DNA of 64,000 nucleotides from Myxococcus flavus (GCF_050038885.1 NZ_CP143624.1:1984001-2048000), one strand, 5' to 3'. Shown: positions 9,001 to 17,771, counted from the first letter of the stretch. The notes: generated by a model from the sequence alone, not told the origin. A program made the numbers and translations.

Positions 9001-9277
9001 ACCGGCCGGCGGCGGACGGCCCGGAGCCTCAAGCTCAGGCGGGAAGCGCCGCGCACGGTGGGGCCAGGACGCCGGCCGGCGGCGGACGGCCCAGAGCCAG
9101 GAACTCGGGCGAGGAGCGCCGCGCACGGTGGGACCAGGACGCCGGCCGGCAGTGGACGGCCCGGAGCCTGGAGCTCAGGCGGGAGGCGCCGCGCACGGTG
9201 GGGCCAGGACGCCGGCCGGCTACGGCGACCGGACGGCCCGGAACCTCAAGCTCAGGCAGGAGGCGCCGCGCCCGGCG
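9001..9277. repeat. Tandem array of about 3.9 copies of a 70-bp unit
   Basis: Units begin at 9001, 9071, 9141 and 9211; the first three are exactly 70 bp. The fourth has a small insertion near 9222-9228 and ends inside the kinase gene. Every unit begins with a CCGGCCGGC block and ends with the GCGCCGCGCACGGTG-GG-CCAGGAC block or a variant. The copy nearest the histidine kinase includes that gene's stop codon (9252-9254) and last codons, so the array looks like repeated duplication of the kinase 3' end plus flank. Spacers are not unique, so this is not CRISPR. Confidence 0.85.
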
Positions 9278-11336
9278 CGGGGGGCCCGTTCTCCGAAGCA
9301 CCGGTGTCGGCCTGCGCCAGGAAGTCATCCAGCGCACCCACGTCGATGGGCTTGCGGAACACCGCGTCCACCAGCGCGAGGTTGGCGCGGTTCTGTCCGC
9401 GCACGTCCATGCCAGTAACGATGGCCAGCAGCGCCTGGGGGGACTTCTTGCGCAGCTCGCGCGCCAGCTCCCAGCCGCTCATCTCCGGCATCACCGCGTC
9501 CAGCAACGCGGCATCGTAGCGGCGCCGGTCCCACATCCCCATCGCCACCGCCGGGCTGTGGGCCACCTGCACCTCGTAGCCTTCCTCGCCCAGCACCTCG
9601 GCCATCATCCGGGCGTTGTCCAGGTCGTCGTCCACCACCAGCACGCGGCGCGTCTGCTGGAAGCGCCGAGGCCCCGCGGGGCGCATCACCTCGGCGCGCG
9701 AGGGCTCCGCGCGCGCGCCCGTGGCCGCGGCCCCATCGTGCACACGGGGCAGCCGCACCACGAAGGCCGCGCCCTTCCCCGACAGCGGCACCTCCGCCGT
9801 CAGCTCGCCGCCCCAGCGCTCCACCTGCGCCCGGGCGACGGCCAGGAACAGGGACAGCTGCGGCGCGCCGGCGTCCCTGCGCAGCGGGTCGAAGAGGCGC
9901 GCCAGCTCCTCGGGTGCGTAGGGAGCGCCCTCGTCCTCGATGCGCAGCGTCAGCCACGACAGGCCATCCGCGCGGGTGGCGACATGCAGTCGGCCACCAG
10001 ACTCCATCCGGTCTCTCGCGACGAGCAGCAGGTTCACCACCAGCTCGCGGAAGAAGCCCGCGTCCGCGCGCACGTTGCCTGGCCCGCCCAGGTCCAGGTC
10101 CACGGAGACGGGCTGCTCGCGCTGCTCCAGCTCGCCGCGCGCCAGCTCCAGGGCCTCGCGCACCGTCTGGTCCACCGGCACGTCCGTGGGCTGCTCCTGG
10201 GTGCGCTGGATGTTGAACTCCTGCAGCCGCGCCACCAGCTCGCCAATCTGCTGCACCGTCTTGTCGAGCGCCTCCAGGTGCTCCGGCTTGAACTCACGTT
10301 GCAGCAGGGTGATTCGCAGCCGCAGCACGTTGAGGAAGTTGTTGAGCGCGTGTGCCGCGCCGCTGGCGAGCTGCCCCAGCGCCTGCTGGCGGGTGCGCTG
10401 GAGCAGCCGTCCCTGCAACCGGCGCAGCTCTCCGTGCGCGCTCTGGAGCGCCTTCGTCTTGTTCACCGCCTCCGTGCGGTCGGTGAAGGTCTGGATGGCG
10501 CCGGCCAGCTCGCCCTCTTCCTCCCACACGGGCGTGGCGCTCAGCTCCAGCGTGGCGGTGTCGCCGCCGGGGCGCTCCACCACCATCATCACCCCGCGCA
10601 CCGGCCCCTTCTCCTTGAGGGCCCGCAGGAAGGGCATGTCCGCGAGCCTGAAGGGCTCGCCCGTGAGGTGGCGCGCGTTCACCTGCGTCAGCACGGGGTT
10701 GATGGTGCTCGCCGCGCGGGCGCCCACCACCGCGCGCATGGGCACGCCCATGAGGCGGCTGACCGGCGGCGTGGCGAAGGAGACGGTGCCGTCCACCTCG
10801 GCCAGCATGATGCCCACGTCCACCTGGTTGAGCACCGACTCCATCACCGCCGCCTCGCGGAAGCGGACCTCCTCCGTCTTCAGGATGCGCGCGTAGGACG
10901 CCTGGGCCGCCGCGTCCGCCTCCCACACCAGTTCCGCCATGAGCTCCGCGACCTCGGGCTCGATGAAGCCCCCGTTGCGGCGGGCGTAGACGTGCAGCAT
11001 CACCTCTTCCAGGGACTTGAACTCGCGCGACAGGTCCTCGGGGTCGAAGTTCTGGCTGTAGCGGTAGGCCCCGTGCGGGCGGACCACCTCCGGCCACAGC
11101 CGGACCGCGTCGTCGGGCCGATCCCTGAGCAGGCGGGCCAGCTCGTCGAGCATCCGGCGCAGCGGGGCACGCAGGTCCCTTCCGGGGACCTCCACGTCAT
11201 ACGTCTCCGCGCGCAGGCGCTTGGCCCACAGGCGCGCCACGCGCTCGCGCTCCTCCTGGAGGAGCCTGGACAGGGCCTGGATGGGATTGACGTCGGGCAC
11301 GTTCAAGTCAGCAAGCTGTTCATGCCTGCCCGCCAT
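9252..11336 (-). CDS. Hybrid sensor histidine kinase with degenerate catalytic domain and C-terminal receiver
   Basis: 694-residue cytoplasmic hybrid kinase. Residues 1-140 form a helical input region, about 145-265 a PAS-like domain (VMESVLNQVDVGIMLAEVDG). A coiled linker leads to the DHp helix with His329 in AAHALNNFLNVL. About 440-555 is the ATPase-like domain and 570-690 a receiver (VLVVDDDLDN, ALLDAVMPEMSG, FRKPID) with the acidic pocket, phospho-Asp and Lys intact. The ATPase domain is odd: the G1 box reads EDEGAPY and no glycine-rich G2 box is visible (GAPQLSLFLAVA instead). The H-box has Ala where Glu usually follows His. It may be a weak kinase, a phosphatase or a pseudokinase. ATG 11336 is chosen; upstream in-frame sequence overlaps the divergent gene. 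Its 3' end lies in the 70-bp repeats. Confidence 0.82.
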   Translation of the reverse strand: MAGRHEQLADLNVPDVNPIQALSRLLQEERERVARLWAKRLRAETYDVEVPGRDLRAPLRRMLDELARLLRDRPDDAVRLWPEVVRPHGAYRYSQNFDPEDLSREFKSLEEVMLHVYARRNGGFIEPEVAELMAELVWEADAAAQASYARILKTEEVRFREAAVMESVLNQVDVGIMLAEVDGTVSFATPPVSRLMGVPMRAVVGARAASTINPVLTQVNARHLTGEPFRLADMPFLRALKEKGPVRGVMMVVERPGGDTATLELSATPVWEEEGELAGAIQTFTDRTEAVNKTKALQSAHGELRRLQGRLLQRTRQQALGQLASGAAHALNNFLNVLRLRITLLQREFKPEHLEALDKTVQQIGELVARLQEFNIQRTQEQPTDVPVDQTVREALELARGELEQREQPVSVDLDLGGPGNVRADAGFFRELVVNLLLVARDRMESGGRLHVATRADGLSWLTLRIEDEGAPYAPEELARLFDPLRRDAGAPQLSLFLAVARAQVERWGGELTAEVPLSGKGAAFVVRLPRVHDGAAATGARAEPSRAEVMRPAGPRRFQQTRRVLVVDDDLDNARMMAEVLGEEGYEVQVAHSPAVAMGMWDRRRYDAALLDAVMPEMSGWELARELRKKSPQALLAIVTGMDVRGQNRANLALVDAVFRKPIDVGALDDFLAQADTGASENGPPAPGAAPPA

Positions 11337-11424
11337 GGCCACCCGGGCGCCCGCCCGCCTGCCCGCTGCGGTGGCACCACCTGCGTTGCAATCGCCCACT
11401 GCCCAGCCCACCTTCCGGGGGAGG

Positions 11425-12195
11425 ATGGCCGTGCGCGAACGCGACAAGAACGACGTGCTGGAGTCGCCCTGGCTCTCCCAGCAGGCCATGGCGCAGCTGT
11501 TCCGGGGGGAGCTCAGCCGCTCCGACACCTGGCGCACGCGCCTGGACACCACCACCAACTGGGCGCTCACGACGACGGCGGCGGTCATCTCCTTCGGCTT
11601 CGCCTCGGCGGAGAGCTCGCACGTCACCTTCCTGGTGGGCATCTGGATGGTGGTGTCGTTCCTCCTCATCGAGGCGCGGCGCTACCGCTACTACGACTTG
11701 TGGAACCGCCGGGTGCGCCTGCTGGAGGATGGATGGTGGGCCCCCATGCTCCGGCGCGAGCCGGTGGACCCGGACGCCCTGCGCGAGCTGGCCCTGGAGC
11801 TGGAGCGGCCGCAAATCCAGCTGTCCCTCTTCTCCGCCATCTCCACGCGGCTCAACCGCGCCTACGGGCCCATTCTGATGGTCCTGATGATGACGTGGTT
11901 CGTGAAGGTCTACAGCCACCCGAAGCCGCCCGTGGACCTCGACGAGTTCCTGCTCCGGGCCCGCGTGGCCTGGATTCCCGGCGAGCTGGTGACGGCCATC
12001 CTGCTGATGCTCACGCTGACGGCGTCCTACCTGTTCATCTCGTCCTTCTTCATCCGGGCGCCCCTGGGCGAGCTGAGGACCCGTCCCCGGGGCCGCCGGG
12101 CCGCCCTGTGGGAGTCCTTCTACCGGCCCTACGCCATCCACACCCGCCGCCGGCCCACCCGGCGCCCCCGCCCGTCCTCCACGACCGAGCACTGA
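11425..12195 (+). CDS. DUF2270 family inner-membrane protein
   Basis: 256-residue membrane protein of the DUF2270 family, function unknown. It has four hydrophobic segments: about 48-65 and 71-88 (TTAAVISFGFASAES, FLVGIWMVVSFLLIEA), 150-170 (GPILMVLMMTWFVKVY) and 190-215. The family-typical RRYRYYDLWNRRVRLLEDGW segment follows the second one. The C-terminus is a basic Arg/Pro tail. The ATG at 11425 has GGGGGAGG directly upstream. It is divergent from the hybrid kinase across 88 bp, which could hold shared promoters. Confidence 0.85.
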   Translation: MAVRERDKNDVLESPWLSQQAMAQLFRGELSRSDTWRTRLDTTTNWALTTTAAVISFGFASAESSHVTFLVGIWMVVSFLLIEARRYRYYDLWNRRVRLLEDGWWAPMLRREPVDPDALRELALELERPQIQLSLFSAISTRLNRAYGPILMVLMMTWFVKVYSHPKPPVDLDEFLLRARVAWIPGELVTAILLMLTLTASYLFISSFFIRAPLGELRTRPRGRRAALWESFYRPYAIHTRRRPTRRPRPSSTTEH

Positions 12196-12230
12196 GGTCC
12201 CTGGTGGACGCCTACCCACCCGGGAGGCGG

Positions 12231-12245
12231 CTGGGGCGACCCCAG
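12231..12245. terminator. Short GC hairpin after the DUF2270 gene
   Basis: CTGGGG-CGA-CCCCAG forms a 6-bp stem with a 3-base loop 36 bp after the DUF2270 stop and 96 bp before the next gene. There is no T-run, as is common in very GC-rich genomes, so termination is only plausible. Confidence 0.4.
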
Positions 12246-12340
12246 GGGTGTGCCTTCCTCATGGCCGCCATGCCTCCGGCTGAATGCCGGGCGTTTTCGT
12301 TCTTTCGACGCCAGAGAAATTGTGCTGTGAATCCGCACCC

Positions 12341-13345
12341 ATGGCGAACACCCGCACTGTCACGATCATCAATGGCGATGGCATTGGCCCCGAAGTCATG
12401 GCGGCCACCGTGCGCGTCCTCGAGGCGCTCAAGGTCCCCCTCGAGTTCGAGTACAAGGATGCAGGCACCGAGGTGGTGGCCAAGTACGGCACCAACCTGC
12501 CGCACGAGACGGTGGAGGCGGTGCTGCGCAGCGGTATCGCGCTCAAGGGCCCCACGGGCACGGTGGTGGGCGGCGGGCTGCCGTCGGCCAACGTGGGCCT
12601 GCGCAAGCGGCTGGACCTGTACTCGTCGCTGCGGCCCGTGAAGAGCGTGCCGAACGTGAAGACGCGCTACGAGGGCGTGGACCTCGTGGTGGTGCGTGAG
12701 AACACGGAGAGCCTCTACGCCGGCCTGGAGCACATCATCGTCCCGGGCGTGGTGGAGTCGCTGAAGATCATCACCGAGAAGGCCTCCACGCGGATCGCCC
12801 GCTTTGCCTTCGAGTACGCCCGGAAGAATGGCCGCAAGAAGGTCACGGCCGTTCACAAGGCGAACATCATGAAGCTCTCGGACGGCCTGTTCCTGGACTG
12901 CTGCCGCAAGGTGGGCCGTGAGTTCCCGGAAATCACCTACGAGGAAGTCATCATCGACAACCTCTGCATGCAGCTGGTGAAGGACCCGACCCGCTTCGAC
13001 GTGCTGGTGTCGGAGAACTTCTACGGCGACGTGCTCAGCGACCTGTGCGCGGGCTTGGTGGGCGGCCTGGGCGTGGTGCCGGGCGCGAACATCGGCGAGC
13101 GCACCGCCGTCTTCGAGGCCGTGCACGGCACCGCCCCGGACATCGCGGGCAAGGGCATCGCGAACCCCACCGCGCTGATGATGTCCGCGGTGATGATGCT
13201 GGACTACCTGGAGATGGGTGAGGCGGCGCGCCGCATGGAGAACGCCATCTGGAAGGTGTACAGCTCGGGCGAGGTCCGCACCGGCGACCTCGGTGGCAAG
13301 GCCACCACCCGCGAGTTCACCGACGCCATCATCGGCGCGCTGTAG
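12341..13345 (+). CDS. NAD-type isocitrate dehydrogenase (IDH3/isopropylmalate dehydrogenase superfamily)
   Basis: 334-residue beta-decarboxylating dehydrogenase that should convert isocitrate to 2-oxoglutarate in the TCA cycle. Visible family motifs are NGDGIGPEV near the N-terminus, the substrate loop LKGPTGTVVGGGLPSANVGL, VVVRENTESLYAG, TAVHKANIMKLSDGLF, and the signature NFYGDVLSDLCAGLVGGLGV followed by the NAD-binding HGTAPDIAGKGIANP. The VRENTESLYAG loop is typical of IDH rather than isopropylmalate dehydrogenase; a homoisocitrate or isopropylmalate role is less likely. ATG 12341 fits the family N-terminus. A hairpin follows 25 bp after the stop. Confidence 0.88.
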   Translation: MANTRTVTIINGDGIGPEVMAATVRVLEALKVPLEFEYKDAGTEVVAKYGTNLPHETVEAVLRSGIALKGPTGTVVGGGLPSANVGLRKRLDLYSSLRPVKSVPNVKTRYEGVDLVVVRENTESLYAGLEHIIVPGVVESLKIITEKASTRIARFAFEYARKNGRKKVTAVHKANIMKLSDGLFLDCCRKVGREFPEITYEEVIIDNLCMQLVKDPTRFDVLVSENFYGDVLSDLCAGLVGGLGVVPGANIGERTAVFEAVHGTAPDIAGKGIANPTALMMSAVMMLDYLEMGEAARRMENAIWKVYSSGEVRTGDLGGKATTREFTDAIIGAL

Positions 13346-13370
13346 TCCTCGCGGCGCAAGACGCCGTCAC

Positions 13371-13412
13371 ACGAAGCCCGGGCGCCTTCACGGTGGCCCG
13401 GGCTTCTTCGTG
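13371..13412. terminator. Strong hairpin terminator after isocitrate dehydrogenase
   Basis: ACGAAGCCCGGGC at 13371-13383 pairs with GCCCGGGCTTCTTCGT at 13396-13411 with a small bulge, giving a long GC-rich stem and a loop of about 12 bases. It lies between the stop of the dehydrogenase and the convergent immunity gene, so it may serve both directions. Confidence 0.7.
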
Positions 13413-13463
13413 TCCGGGCTGTCCGCCACCGAGTCTCGTCCGCGCTTCGGGGAACCGCGGGGG

Positions 13464-14030
13464 TTATACCGGCGTGAACTTCACGCCGGTGGCATGGATG
13501 CGTTCCAGGGCCTGCTTGATGTCCTCGGAGACGACGAGGGCCATGGTCCACCCTTCCGTGCGGAACACCTTGGCTTCGCCCGCCTTGCTGGGGTCGATGC
13601 GCAAGTCATCGACCGCGTAGTACTGACCGACCTTCTCGGGCAGCCCGTCTTCCGGCTTCCAGAACTGCACCTTGGAAGCCTTCTCATCGATGCAGCGGAT
13701 GAGCTTCGTGGCCACCAGGAGGAGGTACTGGTCCGGATGGCCTTTGATGCCCACCGGAATCGTCTGCACATCGTCCCGGGCCAGTTCCACGAAGAGGGTG
13801 GCGACCTTGACGTGGACAATGGGTGCAAGCCCCACCCCTGCCAGGGAAAAATCCAGCGCCCTGCCCGGCTCGTCGATGGGAACTTTCAAAGGGCCTTCGA
13901 CCTGAACGGGCCGCCCTGCCCTGAACATCCACGGATCGTCGACTTCCTGGCCGCGCGAGTCCTCAGGGTCTCCCAAGTACCAGTTACCGGCCTGGACGTC
14001 CTCGGCAATCCTGAAGAAACGACTCGGCAT
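13464..14030 (-). CDS. Imm11 (MXAN_0049-type) immunity protein, SitI-like
   Basis: 188-residue cytoplasmic protein of the Imm11/DUF1629 family, which protects cells from a cognate polymorphic toxin. The N-terminus MPSRFFRIAEDV followed by NWYLGDP, the central IDPSKAG, and the C-terminal SEDIKQALERIHATGVKF are characteristic of this family. It starts 16 bp after the AHH-nuclease lipoprotein toxin on the same strand, the order seen in sitBAI-type toxin-immunity operons. I infer that it neutralises that nuclease. No sitB-like gene is visible upstream. Confidence 0.86.
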   Translation of the reverse strand: MPSRFFRIAEDVQAGNWYLGDPEDSRGQEVDDPWMFRAGRPVQVEGPLKVPIDEPGRALDFSLAGVGLAPIVHVKVATLFVELARDDVQTIPVGIKGHPDQYLLLVATKLIRCIDEKASKVQFWKPEDGLPEKVGQYYAVDDLRIDPSKAGEAKVFRTEGWTMALVVSEDIKQALERIHATGVKFTPV

Positions 14031-14046
14031 GATGTGGTTCTAACCG

Positions 14047-15390
14047 TTACTGCCCGCGCGTCACGAGCAAGTTGAGCTCCGTTCCTGCCGTGGCGACCTC
14101 CCTGGCCAATTGTTGAAGGGCTCTGGTCAGGGCCGCACGGCACTCCTCTACCTTGCGACAGTTCTCGGTGGCAGCGTTCAGGCGCTCGTAAACCCGCTCG
14201 TGGTACTTCTGCGGATGGGGCCCGCTGTGGCGCGCGACGGGCACGATGTTCTCAGGGTCCTTCAGCTCCATCCCAGCCTTCTTGAAGATCCTCCTGAACC
14301 GCGGCGTCCAGGGGCCACCGCGCACGGTGGAGACACTGTTCTTGTTGGTGGCGAGGTGATGGTTCTCTGAGCGCCCGCTCCGCATGTCCCGGGCCGCCAT
14401 GGCGACCGCGTTGGGAGCCAGCACGACGGTGAAGCCATCAGCTGCCATCGCCACCGACCGCACCCTTCCAGTGGCCGTATAAGGAAAGCCTGCCTGTGTC
14501 TCCACCGCGAGCGCCGCCTGCGCCGAGCCCGGTAGCCGTGAAGTCTTCGCAGCCAGGCCCGCCGTATTGCCAATGGCCGCGGTAGCCAGCATGACGAAGA
14601 CGCGCGCAGCGTTCTCTCCAAGGACTTCGCCGTATGCCGCGCCCGCGTCGCTCAGTTGCTCGAAGGAGGTCGCCCGGTCCACCTCGCGCACGAGCACCAT
14701 CCACCCGTCCAGGATGCGCCACACCGTGTCCGCGCCCAGGTAGGCGATGGCGGTGGCTGTCAGCAGCGCCGCCACTCCCTTGCTCACCGGCTCGGGCAGT
14801 GCCCACAGGAGCAGGTACATGCTGACGGAGGCACTTACCGTCGCCAGCAGCACCTGCGGGTCCGCCATGTCCTCCAGCGCCTCGGCCGTCTCTTCCCAGA
14901 CCGAGTCCATGGCGATGGCCATGGCCAGCGAGTACTTACCGTCACTGGCCAGCAACGGGCCTTCGGCCAGCAGGCGCAGGCAGTCGCCGGGCTGCGACTT
15001 GCGCTCGCACCAGCGGCCATAGGCGCGCGTCAGCTCATCATCCGCATAGGACGCCAGAAGACGAGGGCCATCCGGATTCGATTCTTCCTCCTGAGGAATG
15101 AGCCGGGGGGCGCGAGGCTGGTACAGGTACACCCCGCCTCTGTCTGGGACTCCGAAGAGCTGACGGGCCTCTCGCAATGGATTGGCGAAGGGCCGGATGT
15201 CTCGGGCGAGCACCACCACGGCCTCCTCGAATTCGTCCTCGTCCAGTTCGACGGGCCCGGCGCCGGTCTCCGTGAATGGCATGTGGACCACGGGAGGCCC
15301 ATCCCCCATGTCCAGACGTACAACCCGGGTGGTCGAACAGCCCGTGACAGCAAGCGCCAACGCCAGCCAGATGACCGCATGCGCTCTCAT
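14047..15390 (-). CDS. SitA5-like lipoprotein polymorphic toxin with C-terminal AHH nuclease
   Basis: 447-residue lipoprotein toxin. The signal peptide ends in LAVTGC (Cys18 lipidated, next residue Ser), consistent with outer-membrane delivery. The middle part includes two hydrophobic segments at about 175-220 (VSMYLLLWALPE, VAALLTATAIAYLGA). The last 110 residues are an AHH-type HNH/EndoVII nuclease domain: His344-His345 in ENHHLATN, then FRRIFKKAGMELKDPENIVPV and HPQKYHERVYERL with its His. SitA lipoproteins of myxobacteria are swapped between kin by TraA-dependent outer-membrane exchange and kill non-immune partners; that this one does so is inference. The immunity gene follows 16 bp downstream. 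Confidence 0.83.
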   Translation of the reverse strand: MRAHAVIWLALALAVTGCSTTRVVRLDMGDGPPVVHMPFTETGAGPVELDEDEFEEAVVVLARDIRPFANPLREARQLFGVPDRGGVYLYQPRAPRLIPQEEESNPDGPRLLASYADDELTRAYGRWCERKSQPGDCLRLLAEGPLLASDGKYSLAMAIAMDSVWEETAEALEDMADPQVLLATVSASVSMYLLLWALPEPVSKGVAALLTATAIAYLGADTVWRILDGWMVLVREVDRATSFEQLSDAGAAYGEVLGENAARVFVMLATAAIGNTAGLAAKTSRLPGSAQAALAVETQAGFPYTATGRVRSVAMAADGFTVVLAPNAVAMAARDMRSGRSENHHLATNKNSVSTVRGGPWTPRFRRIFKKAGMELKDPENIVPVARHSGPHPQKYHERVYERLNAATENCRKVEECRAALTRALQQLAREVATAGTELNLLVTRGQ

Positions 15391-15609
15391 CCCTGTCCTC
15401 CGGTTCCGGGCGTGTCCCCCCGTTCCAAACCGGAGTATCAGAAATCCCTGACACCCTCCGAGGCGCCCAGTACCGGCCTCAGGTAGGAGTGAGAATCACG
15501 CGTTCGTTCGCCCTGCTTCAACTTCGGGCCACGACAAGGCAATGGGGGCACCGGGCGCCCCTTCTTGGCAGAGGACACCAAGCCTCCCCCACCGAGAGCG
15601 CCGAGCCCG

Positions 15610-15999
15610 TCAGCCGACCGTGACCTTGCGCACGCCCCGCGCCTCCAGCAGCGCGGGCAGGCGCTCACGCTGGTCGCCCTGGAGCACCAGCGTGTCACCC
15701 TCCACCGCACCACCGCAGCCGAGCGAGTTCTTCAGCGCCTTGAGCCACACCTCGCGCTGGGGCGCGGGCAGCTCCAGGTGCTCCACGACCGTGACTTCCT
15801 TGCCGCCCCGGCCCTTGCGCTCCATGCGGACCACGGCGCGCGCGGGCCCCTTGGGCTCGGCCTTCACCGGCGCCGGAGCCTCGGGCGCGGCGGGCGCCTG
15901 AGGCAGGGCATCACGCTGCGCCGCGAGCCCGGCGAACGGGTTGTTGAACGGAGCCGCCGGCGCAGAGGGCGGCTCCTGCTTCTTGTCACGCTTGCCCAT
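15610..15999 (-). CDS. SUI1/eIF1-like translation initiation factor
   Basis: 129-residue protein. The first 55 residues are a low-complexity Ala/Pro-rich linker. Residues about 55-129 are a SUI1 fold (VRMERKGRGGKEVTVVEHLE, LKNSLGCGGAVEGDTLVLQGD, LLEARGVRKVTVG) with the conserved CGCGG-like LGCGGAVEG loop. Bacterial SUI1 proteins (YciH type) bind the small ribosomal subunit and affect start-site fidelity. It lies 18 bp after the VKOR-DsbA gene on the same strand, so it is probably in the same operon. Confidence 0.88.
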   Translation of the reverse strand: MGKRDKKQEPPSAPAAPFNNPFAGLAAQRDALPQAPAAPEAPAPVKAEPKGPARAVVRMERKGRGGKEVTVVEHLELPAPQREVWLKALKNSLGCGGAVEGDTLVLQGDQRERLPALLEARGVRKVTVG

Positions 16000-16017
16000 G
16001 GCGCGAGTGCGGCGTCC

Positions 16018-17448
16018 TCAGTGGTTGTGGCCCGCGTGGTCGTCGTGGGCATGGCCATGGCCACCGGCCGGGCGGGGCCGCGGCGGAGGCAGCACGTCGA
16101 AGGCGGGAGCGCTCGGGTTCCCATCCGCCATCACCAGCGCGTAGAGGAACGGCGCGGAGGGCACCGCCTCGCGGCCGTTGACCAGCACCAGCGGCGTGCC
16201 CTGGATGTTGTGGCGCATGGCGTAGCGCGAGTCCTCCTGGAGCTTCGCCGCCGTGGCCGGGCTGCTCATGCACACCTCGAGCTGCGAGCGCGGCACCGAG
16301 CCGGACGACGCAATCTCCACCGCCCGCTCCGTGTCCAGCACGGCCTGGGCGGCGAAGAGCTTCTCCCGCAGCTCCCAGTAATCCGGCGCGCCCTCCAGGC
16401 AGATCTGCGCGCGGGCCGCCACGCAGCGCACGCTGGGCGCATCCGGACCACGGCGGGGAATCGCCGGGTTGCACGCGCCGTCCAGCGGGAACTGGCGGGC
16501 CTCCAGCGACATCTTCCCTTCAGGGACGCGCTTCTTCAGCACGGCCAGCTCCTCCACCAGCGCCTTGCAGTGGGGGCACTTGCTGTCCGTCCACTCGACA
16601 ATCTTCACCGGTGCATCCACCGGCCCGTAGCGGTGACGCGCGGGCGCCACGGCTGGCTGCGGCGTCTCGCTGCGGTACGCGGCCAGCGCGTCCGAGAGGA
16701 ACTGCTGATGCTGCGGTGGCAGGGAGCGCAGGAACTCCTCCAGCGACGCGGGCGCCGCGGGCGCCTCGGTCTGCTGCCGCGGCGTCACGCCGGGCGTCGG
16801 CGTGCTGGCCACCTGCGGAGGCGCGGGCGGCAGCAGCGCGGCCCCCGAGGCCTCCGACGCCTTGGGCGTGGCGCGGCCGGGGAGCAGCGTCGCGATGAAG
16901 ACCGCGGCCGTGACGCCCACCGTCCACTTCAGCGTGGCCCCCCACTCGCCCGCGCCGGGCAGCAGCGGCCCGGGCAGTCCCTTGATGGCCACACCGGCGA
17001 ACACCAGCACCAGCGCATACGTCGCGAGGCACGTGGGGCACATCGCGCCCGACTGCGCGCTGGCCACGCCGAAGACGACCACGGACGCGATGCCCGCGGC
17101 GGCCACCAGCCGCAGACCATTGGCGGCCGGGCGCACGTCGCGGCCGGAGCGCGCCCAGGCCAGGTACAGGGCGGACAGCCCCACCGCCGCGAGCCCCCAG
17201 ACGAGCCCCAGGCCCGCCACCGGCAGGCCCAGCAGGTCATGCACGCGGCTGGCGAAGGCGGAGTTCCACACCGTCTCGCAGTTCACCGTCTCGGAGACAC
17301 CACACACGGTGGCGCCGCCGCCGCGCAGGGTCAGCAGTTGCATCCACTGGAAGATGGACAGGGCACTCTCCGCGAGGCCCAGGACCAGCAGCGCCACCGC
17401 GCCGCGAGTCGCCACGGGAGTGGACGAAGAAGAAGACTTCGAGCTCAT
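16018..17448 (-). CDS. VKOR-DsbA fusion: vitamin K epoxide reductase domain plus thioredoxin-fold oxidase
   Basis: 476-residue membrane enzyme for periplasmic disulfide formation. The N-terminal 195 residues have about five hydrophobic segments and the VKOR cysteines: the loop pair in CGVSETVNCETVW and the CPTC redox pair in the fourth helix region. After a Pro/Ala/Thr linker, residues about 285-455 are a DsbA/thioredoxin domain with the CPHC active site (WTDSKCPHCKAL) and the cis-Pro loop (IQGTPLVLVNG). The C-terminus is a His-rich tail (GGHGHAHDDHAGHNH) that could bind metal. VKOR oxidises DsbA and passes electrons to quinone; fusion of the two is known in bacteria. Its ATG overlaps the cupin stop (ATGA). 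Confidence 0.9.
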   Translation of the reverse strand: MSSKSSSSSTPVATRGAVALLVLGLAESALSIFQWMQLLTLRGGGATVCGVSETVNCETVWNSAFASRVHDLLGLPVAGLGLVWGLAAVGLSALYLAWARSGRDVRPAANGLRLVAAAGIASVVVFGVASAQSGAMCPTCLATYALVLVFAGVAIKGLPGPLLPGAGEWGATLKWTVGVTAAVFIATLLPGRATPKASEASGAALLPPAPPQVASTPTPGVTPRQQTEAPAAPASLEEFLRSLPPQHQQFLSDALAAYRSETPQPAVAPARHRYGPVDAPVKIVEWTDSKCPHCKALVEELAVLKKRVPEGKMSLEARQFPLDGACNPAIPRRGPDAPSVRCVAARAQICLEGAPDYWELREKLFAAQAVLDTERAVEIASSGSVPRSQLEVCMSSPATAAKLQEDSRYAMRHNIQGTPLVLVNGREAVPSAPFLYALVMADGNPSAPAFDVLPPPRPRPAGGHGHAHDDHAGHNH

Positions 17449-17771
17449 GCATGCTCCGGGGGCGGGGTCATCAGAACGAGGAGGCGGGCGGCATCCGGGC
17501 CGTCATTGGTGACGCCGTGCTCGGCGCCCGCGGGGGCGAAAATGGCGGCGCCGGGGCCGTGGGATTCCTCTTCGGCGCCCACGCGGAAGCGGCAGCGGCC
17601 GTCGAGGACGACGTACACCTTGTCCGACGTGGCGTGGCGGTGGGGCTTCTGGGTCTGCCCCGGCTGGAGGCAGTACACGTCCAGGAAGAACCGCCCGGAC
17701 TGGAACACGTTGTGCTTCAGGAGCTTCTCCGGTGAGAAGTCCTGGAAGGACGACAGGTGCTTCACATCCAT
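17445..17771 (-). CDS. Small single-domain cupin protein
   Basis: 108-residue cupin. The metal-binding motif is visible as QKPHRHATSDKVYVVLDGRCRF (motif 1, with two His and a Glu-replacing position) and GAAIFAPAGAEHGVTND (motif 2, with His). It has no other domain and no signal sequence. It is the first gene of the VKOR-DsbA/SUI1 unit, with a 4-base ATGA overlap to the fusion gene, so it may sense or handle a redox-related ligand. It is divergent from ygfZ across 38 bp. Confidence 0.82.
   Translation of the reverse strand: MDVKHLSSFQDFSPEKLLKHNVFQSGRFFLDVYCLQPGQTQKPHRHATSDKVYVVLDGRCRFRVGAEEESHGPGAAIFAPAGAEHGVTNDGPDAARLLVLMTPPPEHA

Noticed and set aside
9001..9277. Possible CRISPR array
   Set aside because: The unit is 70 bp with no unique spacers between copies and no cas gene is near.
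8706..12641. Very long + strand frame of 1311 codons across several genes
   Set aside because: It lies antisense to the 533-residue and kinase genes and has no domain; long empty frames are common in GC-rich DNA.
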